From NCBI GenBank assembly GCA_021851535.1, contig JAJZDT010000074.1, positions 1 to 10,763 of the forward strand: 10,763 nucleotides of DNA, read 5' to 3'. Every line of letters begins with the position of its first letter. The first letter of the stretch is position 1. This document shows, one piece after another, positions 1-5,897 of the stretch. Source of the DNA: Microcaldota archaeon. Lineage in GTDB: Archaea > Micrarchaeota > Micrarchaeia > Micrarchaeales > Micrarchaeaceae. The notes under the pieces were generated by a model. It saw only the letters and a program-made list of their open reading frames with translations, did no database searches and was not told the origin of the DNA. Made by a program: the position numbers and the translations under genes.

Positions 1-1
1 A

Positions 2-613
2 AATATAACAAAATTAAGGGGCGTTGAGAGAAGTATTAGAGATATGCGTGTTCGTTTTATAAATATACGAAATATGGCAATCTCTGGGATAGAGGGCATA
101 GGAAAGGTAACTATTGATCAAACTGAGGATGGTTCATTTTATCTTGTTGCAACAAGCAATAATATTTCTGGTATAATAGATATTGATGGGATTGATAAGG
201 ATAGAATATATTGTAATGATCCATTTGAGGTAATGCGCGTCTTTGGTATAGAGGCCGCAAGAAATACCATACTACGTGAACTTGACGATACCATACGCAC
301 AAATGGAATAACTGTTAGTGTTAGGCATTCGGGTATGGTCGCAGATACAATGACATTTTATGGCAATATAAAGAGTATAGGAAGGCATGGGGTCATAGGA
401 AGCAAGAATTCCGTATTTGCGCGAGCAGCATATGAGGAAACAGTTAAGCATTTTATAAATGCGTGTGTATTCGGAGAGACTGATCCACTTTCTGGTGTTG
501 CTGAAAATATATTAATAGGCAAACAGATAAATGTGGGTACTGGCGTAGTGCGTTTAGGGATAAAAAAGGAGGAACTTAAGAAGATAAGTGCAAAGAGCAG
601 TAAAAAAGAATGA
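2..613 (+). CDS. rpoA2: DNA-directed RNA polymerase subunit A'' (C-terminal part; 5' end outside the window)
   Basis: This is the C-terminal part of the archaeal RNA polymerase largest-subunit half A'', which completes the catalytic clamp and trigger-loop side of the enzyme. The frame is open to the left edge (203 residues visible), so the ATG at 44 is only an internal Met. Family hallmarks are visible: GIEAARN, then RHSGMVADTMT, then IGRHGVIGSKNSVFARAAYE, and the closing block GVAENILIGKQINVGTG, all in the expected order for the end of A''/Rpb1. The protein ends in a Lys/Ser-rich basic tail. A full A'' is typically about 370-400 residues, so about half is missing upstream. Whether A' and A'' are split or fused here cannot be seen. 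The next gene, an Sm-like protein, starts 15 bp after the TGA and is probably co-transcribed. Identification is firm from the motifs. Confidence 0.95.
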   Translation, partial: NITKLRGVERSIRDMRVRFINIRNMAISGIEGIGKVTIDQTEDGSFYLVATSNNISGIIDIDGIDKDRIYCNDPFEVMRVFGIEAARNTILRELDDTIRTNGITVSVRHSGMVADTMTFYGNIKSIGRHGVIGSKNSVFARAAYEETVKHFINACVFGETDPLSGVAENILIGKQINVGTGVVRLGIKKEELKKISAKSSKKE

Positions 614-619
614 TTATTT

Positions 620-623
620 GGTG
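620..623 (+). promoter_or_regulatory. Shine-Dalgarno GGTG of the Sm-like gene
   Basis: GGTG lies 5 nt before the ATG at 629 and fits the archaeal 16S 3' end (CACC). It supports this ATG and indicates translation as an internal operon gene. Confidence 0.5.
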
Positions 624-628
624 TATAA

Positions 629-853
629 ATGCAACAAGAGAGACCTTTTGACCTTTTGAACAAGGTAATCGGACAGAAAGTTTTCATAAGACTAAAGAAT
701 GGACTTAGCATACGCGGCAAGATGTCATCATTTGATGCCCATATGAATATAGTTCTCGAAGAGGCTGAGGAGCTTAGTGATGGAGAATTAAAATCAAAGC
801 TCGGAACAATACTTTTAAGAGGAGGCAATATTATATTTATATCCCCCGCATAA
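629..853 (+). CDS. Archaeal Sm-like protein (SmAP/Lsm)
   Basis: This 74-residue protein is an Sm fold RNA chaperone. Archaeal Lsm proteins form homo-heptameric (sometimes hexameric) rings that bind U-rich RNA, and are linked to RNA metabolism and tRNA processing. An N-terminal helix segment (PFDLLNKVIGQKV) leads into the Sm1 motif (about residues 15-46), with the RNA-binding loop FDAHMN (Asp36, Asn40). The Sm2 motif ILLRGGNIIFISP (about 61-73) contains the Arg64-Gly65 pair that contacts RNA. The length is standard for a minimal archaeal Sm protein. The start is supported by a GGTG Shine-Dalgarno 5 nt upstream. It lies 15 bp behind rpoA2, where many archaea instead have ribosomal protein L30e, NusA, S12 and S7. 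The family is certain; which paralogue (SmAP1 or SmAP2) is not decided. Confidence 0.95.
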   Translation: MQQERPFDLLNKVIGQKVFIRLKNGLSIRGKMSSFDAHMNIVLEEAEELSDGELKSKLGTILLRGGNIIFISPA

Positions 854-854
854 G

Positions 855-875
855 TGCATTGGAAGAATGCATTTT
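855..875 (+). terminator. Possible terminator hairpin after the Sm-like gene
   Basis: TGCATT (855-860) and AATGCA (866-871) form a perfect 6-bp stem with a GGAAG loop, followed by TTTT. It begins 1 nt after the Sm-like stop codon and lies before the tRNA promoter region. Archaeal terminators mainly need the U-tract, and this one is short, so the call is weak. Confidence 0.3.
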
Positions 876-883
876 CAGCAAAG

Positions 884-892
884 TAATAAAAG
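884..892 (+). promoter_or_regulatory. Possible TATA box of tRNA-Ala
   Basis: The AT-rich stretch TAATAAAAG is centred about 30 bp before the first tRNA base, roughly right for an archaeal box A with a start a few bases before the mature 5' end. A second AT run at 895-902 is an alternative. Confidence 0.3.
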
Positions 893-917
893 AGAATAAT
901 ACATAACTACTTCTGAT

Positions 918-1020
918 GGGCTTCTGGCGCAACGGTAGCGCGCCTGCATGGCATGCAGGAGGTTGCGGGTTCAAATCATAATCCCAAAATTGGGTATATG
1001 TGAAAATCCCGCGAAGTCCA
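918..1020 (+). tRNA. tRNA-Ala(GGC) with a 31-nt intron in the T-loop
   Basis: A complete cloverleaf can be folded. The acceptor stem is GGGCTTC (918-924) with GAAGTCC (1013-1019), containing the G3:U70 wobble pair that is the alanine identity element; the discriminator is A1020. The D-stem is GCGC/GCGC (927-930, 938-941) with a GG-containing loop. The anticodon stem is CCTGC/GCAGG (943-947, 955-959) around loop ATGGCAT, giving anticodon GGC at 950-952. The T-stem GCGGG (965-969) pairs with CCCGC (1008-1012), but 38 nt instead of 7 lie between the arms. Removing a bulge-helix-bulge intron restores the T-loop TTCAAAT followed by C, the exact consensus. No CCA is encoded. The gene ends 8 bp before the stop codon of the convergent minus-strand gene. 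Confidence 0.93.
976..1006 (+). other. Non-canonical tRNA intron (position 59/60) with a bulge-helix-bulge motif
   Basis: Exon TTCA (970-973) pairs with intron TGAA (1001-1004), giving the central 4-bp helix. On each side is a 3-nt bulge, both reading AAT (974-976 and 1005-1007). The outer helices are the 5-bp T-stem and an intron stem CATA/TATG (977-980/997-1000), which continues as CCCA/TGGG (983-986/991-994) closed by a 4-nt loop. This is the textbook substrate of the archaeal tRNA-splicing endonuclease. Because both bulges are identical, every symmetric cut gives the same 7-nt loop; coordinates assume cleavage after the second bulge base. Introns at 59/60 are known but uncommon, the usual place being 37/38. 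No intron is present at 37/38 here. Confidence 0.88.
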
Positions 1021-1028
1021 TATATTAT

Positions 1029-2870
1029 TTATTGTTCGTAGTTGGTATTTATCTGAGTTGTTTGTAATTTATTTTTTAATAATATGAATTTAATCTCTTT
1101 AAGCGAGCTCTGTTTTTTATAGATTTTGCCTATTTCCATAATGAAGTCTCTTGTAAAGAAATGCTCTGGTCCAAGTCCATACATACGTTGCGTAAGTTCT
1201 TCAGCATAATTTTGCAAAACTGCGACATGCAATATTTTTAACGCATCAGGTATCAAAGAACTTGTTTTATCTAAACGTTCAAGTAATCTACTATCATCCA
1301 TGCTCCTTTTCATTTTAATGTATAACTCTCTGACAAATCTATCTGTAAAAATCATATGTGCTGTAGCATTTTTCAATATAGTTCTTAATTGTCCTGTGGT
1401 TGTTGTTTTTGCATTTTCATCAAATCCAAATAAGCTATCAAAGTTAAATACTGAATAATACATTATAAAATCATCGCGGCTTATTGCGTTTTGCAGTAAA
1501 ATTGAGCTATTATACACTTTTCTCATAAAAGAAATATCGCTATTATACACCTTTATCCCAAGTGTTTTTAATTCATCATAGTCTAAACCATTTCTGCTTG
1601 TATGCTGTATAAATTTAAAAAAAAGCTCAAAATACTTATTGTCATTTCCTATGCGTACCCATGGTGCATAATGGTTTGGGCCAATTTCTCTACCCGTTCC
1701 ATATTCCATTAAAAGTATGTCCATGCTTCGTTTTGCAATTAAATTGCATTCTTCAAGAGGGAGAATTTGAGGGTCTATATTATAAAATTTGCATCCATTA
1801 ATTGAACTCCATTTTTTAATGGTTTCTATTTTTTCATCAAAAAATTTAAACGCCAAATCCCCAAGCATCGGAATCATTTCAATAAATATATTTTTTCTTT
1901 CAAGCATAGCTCTTGATATCTCCTCTTCTCTCCCAATTCCACTATAAGCATTTAATATTATAGATTTTTTTTCTACATCGCTAGAGGAATAACCAATAAT
2001 TCTTTTAGGCGTTTGAGATTCTAAGTGATTATTATTGTCCTCTATTCTTGTGGCGCTTTCAGTTTCTATTGGTGTTATACTAACAATTTTTACAGGTTCT
2101 ACAAATTCACTAAATTCTTTATCATAATGCGATCGTATTAATTGCATTAACTCTTTTATATTGGCAATTTTTGCATTACCATTATTTAATCGATCTGTTT
2201 CCACATTATAATCTGCAAGCGGTCTATCTTTATTGTTTTCAGGCGTTGCTATGGCATTCATTATACCGCTATGTACTGCACGTATGCGCCTTATACTTTC
2301 TGGATTTTCTGCTAACGATTTACTCCATACATATAAATCTAGCATCTGAAAGTGTTCAGAAATAACTTCTAATACTAATGGCTTTAATGGGAACATTGTC
2401 TTATTGTCAAACCAGCTCTTTATTGTAGATCTATGGTATGTCAATCCAGCTAATCTACTATCTGTATACAAAATATTGTAAATAAGATCTATCGCATTTT
2501 TGTGCTCGTTATTTGATATATTAACTAAAGGCTCTAAATAACAGGATAATTTTGTTCTATGCTCCCCAATGGGTGTTCCATTATAAATTATAGACCAATC
2601 TTTTCTATATAAATCAGAGGTCACCCAAAGTGTTGGTTTTATATGTTTATTTAAGTCCAAATCGGCAATGGTTCTACTCATATAAACCACATCACCTATA
2701 TCAAGTTCATCAACGAATCTATACTGTGTTATTGGTCCTCTGGAAGCAACAGCTATAATTTGATTTGGTGGGTATATCAAATTACCCGAATCTGTTTTTA
2801 ATAAAAGGCTTTTATTCATAAGGCTCTTATACCCCTCCAAATATAAATATATTGTTATCGAGACTTCCAT
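1029..2870 (-). CDS. Large protein of unknown function; N-terminal module possibly related to defence proteins
   Basis: I do not recognise this 613-residue protein as a whole. Residues about 18-210 look like one module: a strand-rich part with VDELDIGDVVYM (53-64), a helical segment resembling a helix-turn-helix (about 137-175, with STIKSWF), and SIRRIRAVHSGIM (192-204). From memory, this order (GD motif, HTH-like region, LR-x-LH ending) recalls the C-terminal part of DrmE-type DISARM proteins; this is a weak resemblance, not an assignment. Residues about 213-305 form a polar linker. The last 300 residues are predicted mostly helical and carry no motif I know. There is no signal peptide or membrane segment. 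The start at 2870 lies 7 bp from the opposite gene. Met18 (2819) is a serious alternative because the TATA-like stretch 2839-2853 would suit a leaderless start there. It converges on tRNA-Ala, 8 bp away. Confidence 0.75.
   Translation of the reverse strand: MEVSITIYLYLEGYKSLMNKSLLLKTDSGNLIYPPNQIIAVASRGPITQYRFVDELDIGDVVYMSRTIADLDLNKHIKPTLWVTSDLYRKDWSIIYNGTPIGEHRTKLSCYLEPLVNISNNEHKNAIDLIYNILYTDSRLAGLTYHRSTIKSWFDNKTMFPLKPLVLEVISEHFQMLDLYVWSKSLAENPESIRRIRAVHSGIMNAIATPENNKDRPLADYNVETDRLNNGNAKIANIKELMQLIRSHYDKEFSEFVEPVKIVSITPIETESATRIEDNNNHLESQTPKRIIGYSSSDVEKKSIILNAYSGIGREEEISRAMLERKNIFIEMIPMLGDLAFKFFDEKIETIKKWSSINGCKFYNIDPQILPLEECNLIAKRSMDILLMEYGTGREIGPNHYAPWVRIGNDNKYFELFFKFIQHTSRNGLDYDELKTLGIKVYNSDISFMRKVYNSSILLQNAISRDDFIMYYSVFNFDSLFGFDENAKTTTTGQLRTILKNATAHMIFTDRFVRELYIKMKRSMDDSRLLERLDKTSSLIPDALKILHVAVLQNYAEELTQRMYGLGPEHFFTRDFIMEIGKIYKKQSSLKEIKFILLKNKLQTTQINTNYEQ
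2839..2853. promoter_or_regulatory. Shared TATA-like element between divergent genes
   Basis: A 15-bp run of only A and T (AAATATAAATATATT) reads as a TATA box on both strands. It sits about 25-40 bp before the plus-strand starts (2878 or 2887) and about 20-35 bp before the minus-strand Met18 codon (2819). If it serves both genes, the upstream minus-strand start at 2870 would not be used. Confidence 0.4.
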
Positions 2871-2877
2871 ATCTATT

Positions 2878-3651
2878 GTGTGTTTTATGATTAATCAAAT
2901 AACTATAAATGGCATAAGTATCCCTGTCAATATAATAAGATGCAATGTAAGAAATTGCTATCTTAAATTTAATGAAGGTATAATAACAATAAAAATACCA
3001 AAACGCCTGCCTGAAAATGATGCGAAGGAAATAACAAATAAGTTATGTGATAGATTCAGTGCGCGTGTATTAAAAGACCCTAAATTAATTACGCAGAATA
3101 CAGTTTACTTTAAGGATGGGGATATAACCTCGCCACTTGGTATTAATTTAAACGTCTCTATACTGAACTCAGAAAATAAGAATCCATCCGCAATAGTAAA
3201 AAAGCACTGCAATAGTATAGTAGTAAAGTTGCCTAAAAGCCTCAATGAGACTGATATAAAATCAACATCAAACAGAATGGTTTTTTTGGGTATTTCAAAA
3301 TATCTCCTTCCTACGATAAAATCCCGTATAAATGTGATTAATAATACATATTTCAGATCTGAAATAAATGATATACGATTAAGATACAAGGAGACAAGCT
3401 GGGGGTCTTATTCCAAAATGACAAAGCGCATAACGATAAATACAAAGCTACTTTATCTGCCAAATGATGTTATTAACTATGTTCTTGTGCATGAGTTGGC
3501 ACATACAAAAGTGAGCAATCACTCGAAAAGGTTTTGGGATATTGTTTATAATATAATACCAGAATATAAAATACATAGACGATATCTTAGAAATAATGGC
3601 AGCAGTATAAATTTTATTTCAAATAGTACAAAGAATACAAATACGAATTAA
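2878..3651 (+). CDS. YgjP-type (DUF45) zinc metallopeptidase
   Basis: This 257-residue protein belongs to the YgjP/DUF45 (Pfam YgjP-like metallopeptidase) family, soluble proteins with a C-terminal zincin domain. The zinc site is visible as HELAH (205-209; His205, Glu206, His209), with a third likely ligand, His215, in NHSKRFW, followed by the family's P-x-Y region. Just upstream is SWGSYS (174-179); most members have a Cys (GSCS) where this one has Tyr. The N-terminal half is strand-rich and shows two similar segments ending in PKRLPENDAKE and PKSLNETDIKS, as in the family. Length is close to the usual 230-250. The substrate is unknown; bacterial members sit beside type I restriction genes or act in proteolysis. 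The start is GTG at 2878 or ATG at 2887. It is divergent from the unknown 613-residue gene and probably shares its promoter region. The Asn/Thr-rich tail (NSTKNTNTN) is non-conserved. Confidence 0.88.
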   Translation: MCFMINQITINGISIPVNIIRCNVRNCYLKFNEGIITIKIPKRLPENDAKEITNKLCDRFSARVLKDPKLITQNTVYFKDGDITSPLGINLNVSILNSENKNPSAIVKKHCNSIVVKLPKSLNETDIKSTSNRMVFLGISKYLLPTIKSRINVINNTYFRSEINDIRLRYKETSWGSYSKMTKRITINTKLLYLPNDVINYVLVHELAHTKVSNHSKRFWDIVYNIIPEYKIHRRYLRNNGSSINFISNSTKNTNTN

Positions 3652-3654
3652 TCT

Positions 3655-3680
3655 GCACTATGTGCTGTTGCAATGTTTTT
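3655..3680 (+). terminator. Possible terminator after the metallopeptidase
   Basis: A small GCAC/GTGC stem (3655-3658/3662-3665) is followed by a T5 tract (3676-3680) and further T-rich sequence. The stem is short, so the U-rich stretch is the only real argument. Confidence 0.25.
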
Positions 3681-3735
3681 AATTTGAATTTTAACATAGA
3701 TTTATTTTAATATAATCAATATCAAATTTCAGGAT

Positions 3736-3745
3736 AAAGTTATAA
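3736..3745 (+). promoter_or_regulatory. Probable TATA/BRE promoter of rtcB
   Basis: AAAGTTATAA, with a purine-rich BRE-like part before TTATAA, is centred about 27 bp upstream of the ATG at 3768. That spacing predicts an essentially leaderless mRNA beginning at that ATG. Confidence 0.45.
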
Positions 3746-3767
3746 TGGTATCTGGTCAAAATAGTAA

Positions 3768-5252
3768 ATGGATAATAAACAATTAATAGGTATACAAGTG
3801 GTTTGGATGGATTTTGATATAAAAAAGATTAAGAGCAATACATATGAGATAGGGATTGATGAAAATAAGGGTATGCGTGTTCCTGTGCGCATTTATTCTA
3901 ATGACAATTTAATAGTCAATGTAAAGAAGGATAGGACGCTGATGCAGGCAATCAATGCGTCAAAGTTACCATCAATAGTAAAGAATATGCTTGTTATGCC
4001 CGATGGGCACGAGGGATATGGATTTCCAGTAGGTGGCGTTGCCGCATTTGATGCGGATAATGGGATTGTGTCTCCAGGGGCGATAGGGTTTGACATAAAT
4101 TGCGGAGTAAGGCTTATAAAGACAAATCTTACTTTTAAGGAGGTACATCCAAAAATAAATATGTTAATGGACTCGTTATTTAAGAATGTGCCAAGTGGAG
4201 TAGGTAGCAAATTAAGCATAGGATTTTCACAAAAGGATTTAGAGCGCATTGCTCTTGAGGGGGTTCCATATGTAATAGATAAAGGATATGGATTTAATAA
4301 TGATGTAGAAAGAATAGAAGAGAATGGCTGTATAGCTGGCGCAAATCCATCAAAAGTAAGCAAACAGGCAATGGATAGAGGTAAAAACCAGTTAGGTACA
4401 CTTGGCGCCGGGAATCATTTTCTTGAGGTACAGCGGGTAGAGGAAACATTTGACGATGCGCTTGCAAAGGCATTTGGCCTTGAGAAAGATCAAATTGTAA
4501 TAATGTTGCATAGTGGGTCTAGGGGATTTGGTCATCAGATCTGCAGTGATTATTTAGAAAAATTATCTGATTATCAAAAAAAAGAGCATATAGATCTACC
4601 AGATCCTGAATTGGCATATGCTAAGCTTGGTTCAAAGGAAGCGGATGAATATCTATCCTCAATGTTATCCGCAGTAAACTTTGCATTTGCCAATAGGCAG
4701 ATAATGACTAATTCAATAAGAAAGAGTTTTAGTTCTGTATTCGGAAAAAGCGCAGATTTGCTCGGAATGGAACTATTGTATGATGTTGCACATAATATAG
4801 CAAAAAAAGAGGAGCATATAGTGGATGGCAAGCGCATGAACTTAATGGTGCACAGAAAAGGTGCCACAAGGGCATTTGGCCCAGGTTCGATGCATATACC
4901 TAAGATATATAGGCCATATGGCCAGCCTGTCATAATCCCTGGAAGTATGGGAACTTCAAGTTATGTGCTTGCTGGAAGATCTGAAGCTATGGATGAAACC
5001 TTTGGATCATCATGCCATGGTTCTGGAAGATTAATGTCTAGGCACCAGGCCATACGTGAGATACCGATGTCAAAAACATTTAAGCAATTAGAGGAGAAGG
5101 ACATTACAATAAGAGTAAGGAGCAGGAAATTAATAAGCGAGGAGGCAATGGAAGCGTATAAGAACGTGGATGATGTGGTGGCAAGCATTGCTGGGGCAAA
5201 AATATCAAATATAGTGGCAAAAATGATTCCTATAGGTGTTGCGAAGGGCTAA
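3768..5252 (+). CDS. rtcB: RNA-splicing ligase RtcB
   Basis: RtcB is the GTP- and Mn-dependent ligase that joins 2',3'-cyclic-phosphate and 5'-OH RNA ends, sealing tRNA exons after intron removal. All catalytic landmarks are present: MPDGHEGYGFPVGG (77-90), DINCGVR with the metal-binding Cys112, GAGNHFLE (Asn216, His217), HSGSRGFGH (His248), DVAHNIA (His342) and SSCHGSGR with His417, the guanylylated residue. No intein interrupts it. The protein has 494 residues from ATG 3768. From the internal ATG at 3807 it would have 481, and His417 would become His404, the number of the catalytic His in Pyrococcus RtcB. Homology therefore favours 3807, while promoter spacing favours a leaderless start at 3768. 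Gene function and family are certain. It is a stand-alone unit: its partner archease is not visible, and it converges with the next gene, 8 bp away. Confidence 0.97.
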   Translation: MDNKQLIGIQVVWMDFDIKKIKSNTYEIGIDENKGMRVPVRIYSNDNLIVNVKKDRTLMQAINASKLPSIVKNMLVMPDGHEGYGFPVGGVAAFDADNGIVSPGAIGFDINCGVRLIKTNLTFKEVHPKINMLMDSLFKNVPSGVGSKLSIGFSQKDLERIALEGVPYVIDKGYGFNNDVERIEENGCIAGANPSKVSKQAMDRGKNQLGTLGAGNHFLEVQRVEETFDDALAKAFGLEKDQIVIMLHSGSRGFGHQICSDYLEKLSDYQKKEHIDLPDPELAYAKLGSKEADEYLSSMLSAVNFAFANRQIMTNSIRKSFSSVFGKSADLLGMELLYDVAHNIAKKEEHIVDGKRMNLMVHRKGATRAFGPGSMHIPKIYRPYGQPVIIPGSMGTSSYVLAGRSEAMDETFGSSCHGSGRLMSRHQAIREIPMSKTFKQLEEKDITIRVRSRKLISEEAMEAYKNVDDVVASIAGAKISNIVAKMIPIGVAKG

Positions 5253-5260
5253 TGCCAATA

Positions 5261-5749
5261 TCAATATTTTCTAAGTAAATCTAGCAAATGCTCGGAGTTT
5301 TCCATATCATGTACTTTCAATTTTATCTTATGTGCAATCATATGTTCATCAATTGCGCCAGTGGATTCTCTCCATCTGGGTGTCATAAAGATGTCTGTTA
5401 TATAACCGTTTTCTATTACAGCTCTCCAGAATAATCGCCATTCTTCTTGCGGCACACAAATAAACTTTAACATTAATTTTTTATTGAATATATCCGTTAA
5501 AGAGAAAATGTTAAAATCAGATGTTTCTCTTATAAATGCGGTATAACTTTCAAGCCTTAAAAAGTTTGTTTCTATCATATCTCTGCCATCTGTTGTGAGT
5601 ATGCCAGATACATAACCGCGTCTTATGTTTGGTTTTGGTTCAATACAATCTATTCTATCAAGTGCTCTAAATATGCCTAATTTAACCTCGTCTAATGTTC
5701 TTGCGTTTTCTGTATAACTATTAAATACGTTTTTAATCAATGAGCTCAT
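5261..5749 (-). CDS. Nucleoside 2-deoxyribosyltransferase-like (DUF4406-like) protein
   Basis: This 162-residue protein shows the sequence plan of the nucleoside 2-deoxyribosyltransferase/DUF4406 fold. It has an N-terminal strand and loop GYVSGILTTDGR, then a conserved-looking helix with NFLRLESYT, then FWRAVIENGYITDIFMTPRW, and then STGAIDEHMIAHK. In that last block the Asp-rich strand, the S-GA-E motif and its Glu match the nucleotide-binding and catalytic region of the family. It may hydrolyse or exchange a nucleoside or nucleotide base, or only bind it; the substrate cannot be told. The frame is open to an ATG at 5833, but that extension is an AT-rich hydrophobic stretch. A TATA-like element at 5767-5781 fits a leaderless start at 5749, so I chose that Met. 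It converges with rtcB and diverges from the S16 protease gene. Confidence 0.6.
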   Translation of the reverse strand: MSSLIKNVFNSYTENARTLDEVKLGIFRALDRIDCIEPKPNIRRGYVSGILTTDGRDMIETNFLRLESYTAFIRETSDFNIFSLTDIFNKKLMLKFICVPQEEWRLFWRAVIENGYITDIFMTPRWRESTGAIDEHMIAHKIKLKVHDMENSEHLLDLLRKY

Positions 5750-5766
5750 ATAATCAAATAGTGCTT

Positions 5767-5781
5767 TATAATTATAAAATA
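5767..5781 (-). promoter_or_regulatory. TATA-like element upstream of the NDT-like gene
   Basis: On the minus strand this AT-only stretch (TATTTTATAATTATA) lies about 20-30 bp before the Met codon at 5749, which supports the shorter start. Confidence 0.35.
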
Positions 5782-5860
5782 TAAATAAATTTCTACATAC
5801 TACGCTTAGTAAAAAAATCGAAATATTGAGCAATGTTAAAAACAGAAAACCTGCAAACTC

Positions 5861-5870
5861 TTTTTATACT
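5861..5870 (+). promoter_or_regulatory. Probable TATA box of the S16 protease operon
   Basis: TTTTTATACT is centred about 32 bp upstream of the GTG start at 5898. That predicts a very short or absent leader. No Shine-Dalgarno is visible before the GTG. Confidence 0.4.
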
Positions 5871-5897
5871 TTTTCTATCAATACGTAATGTGATAAT

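Noticed and set aside
358..828. Minus-strand open frame of 156 codons across rpoA2 and the Sm-like gene.
   Set aside because: It lies opposite two well-supported genes and its translation is low-complexity Ser/Phe/Leu, as expected of a shadow frame.
1021..3767. Integrated element next to the tRNA-Ala 3' end.
   Set aside because: tRNA 3' ends are typical integration sites and the block looks accessory, but I see no second copy of the tRNA 3' sequence and no integrase or transposase gene.
3893..4363. Minus-strand open frame of 156 codons inside rtcB.
   Set aside because: It is fully antisense to conserved RtcB motifs and has no family features.
5750..5833. N-terminal hydrophobic extension of the NDT-like protein as a signal or membrane segment.
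   Set aside because: It is translated AT-rich intergenic sequence overlapping the TATA-like element; a soluble NDT-like fold does not need it.
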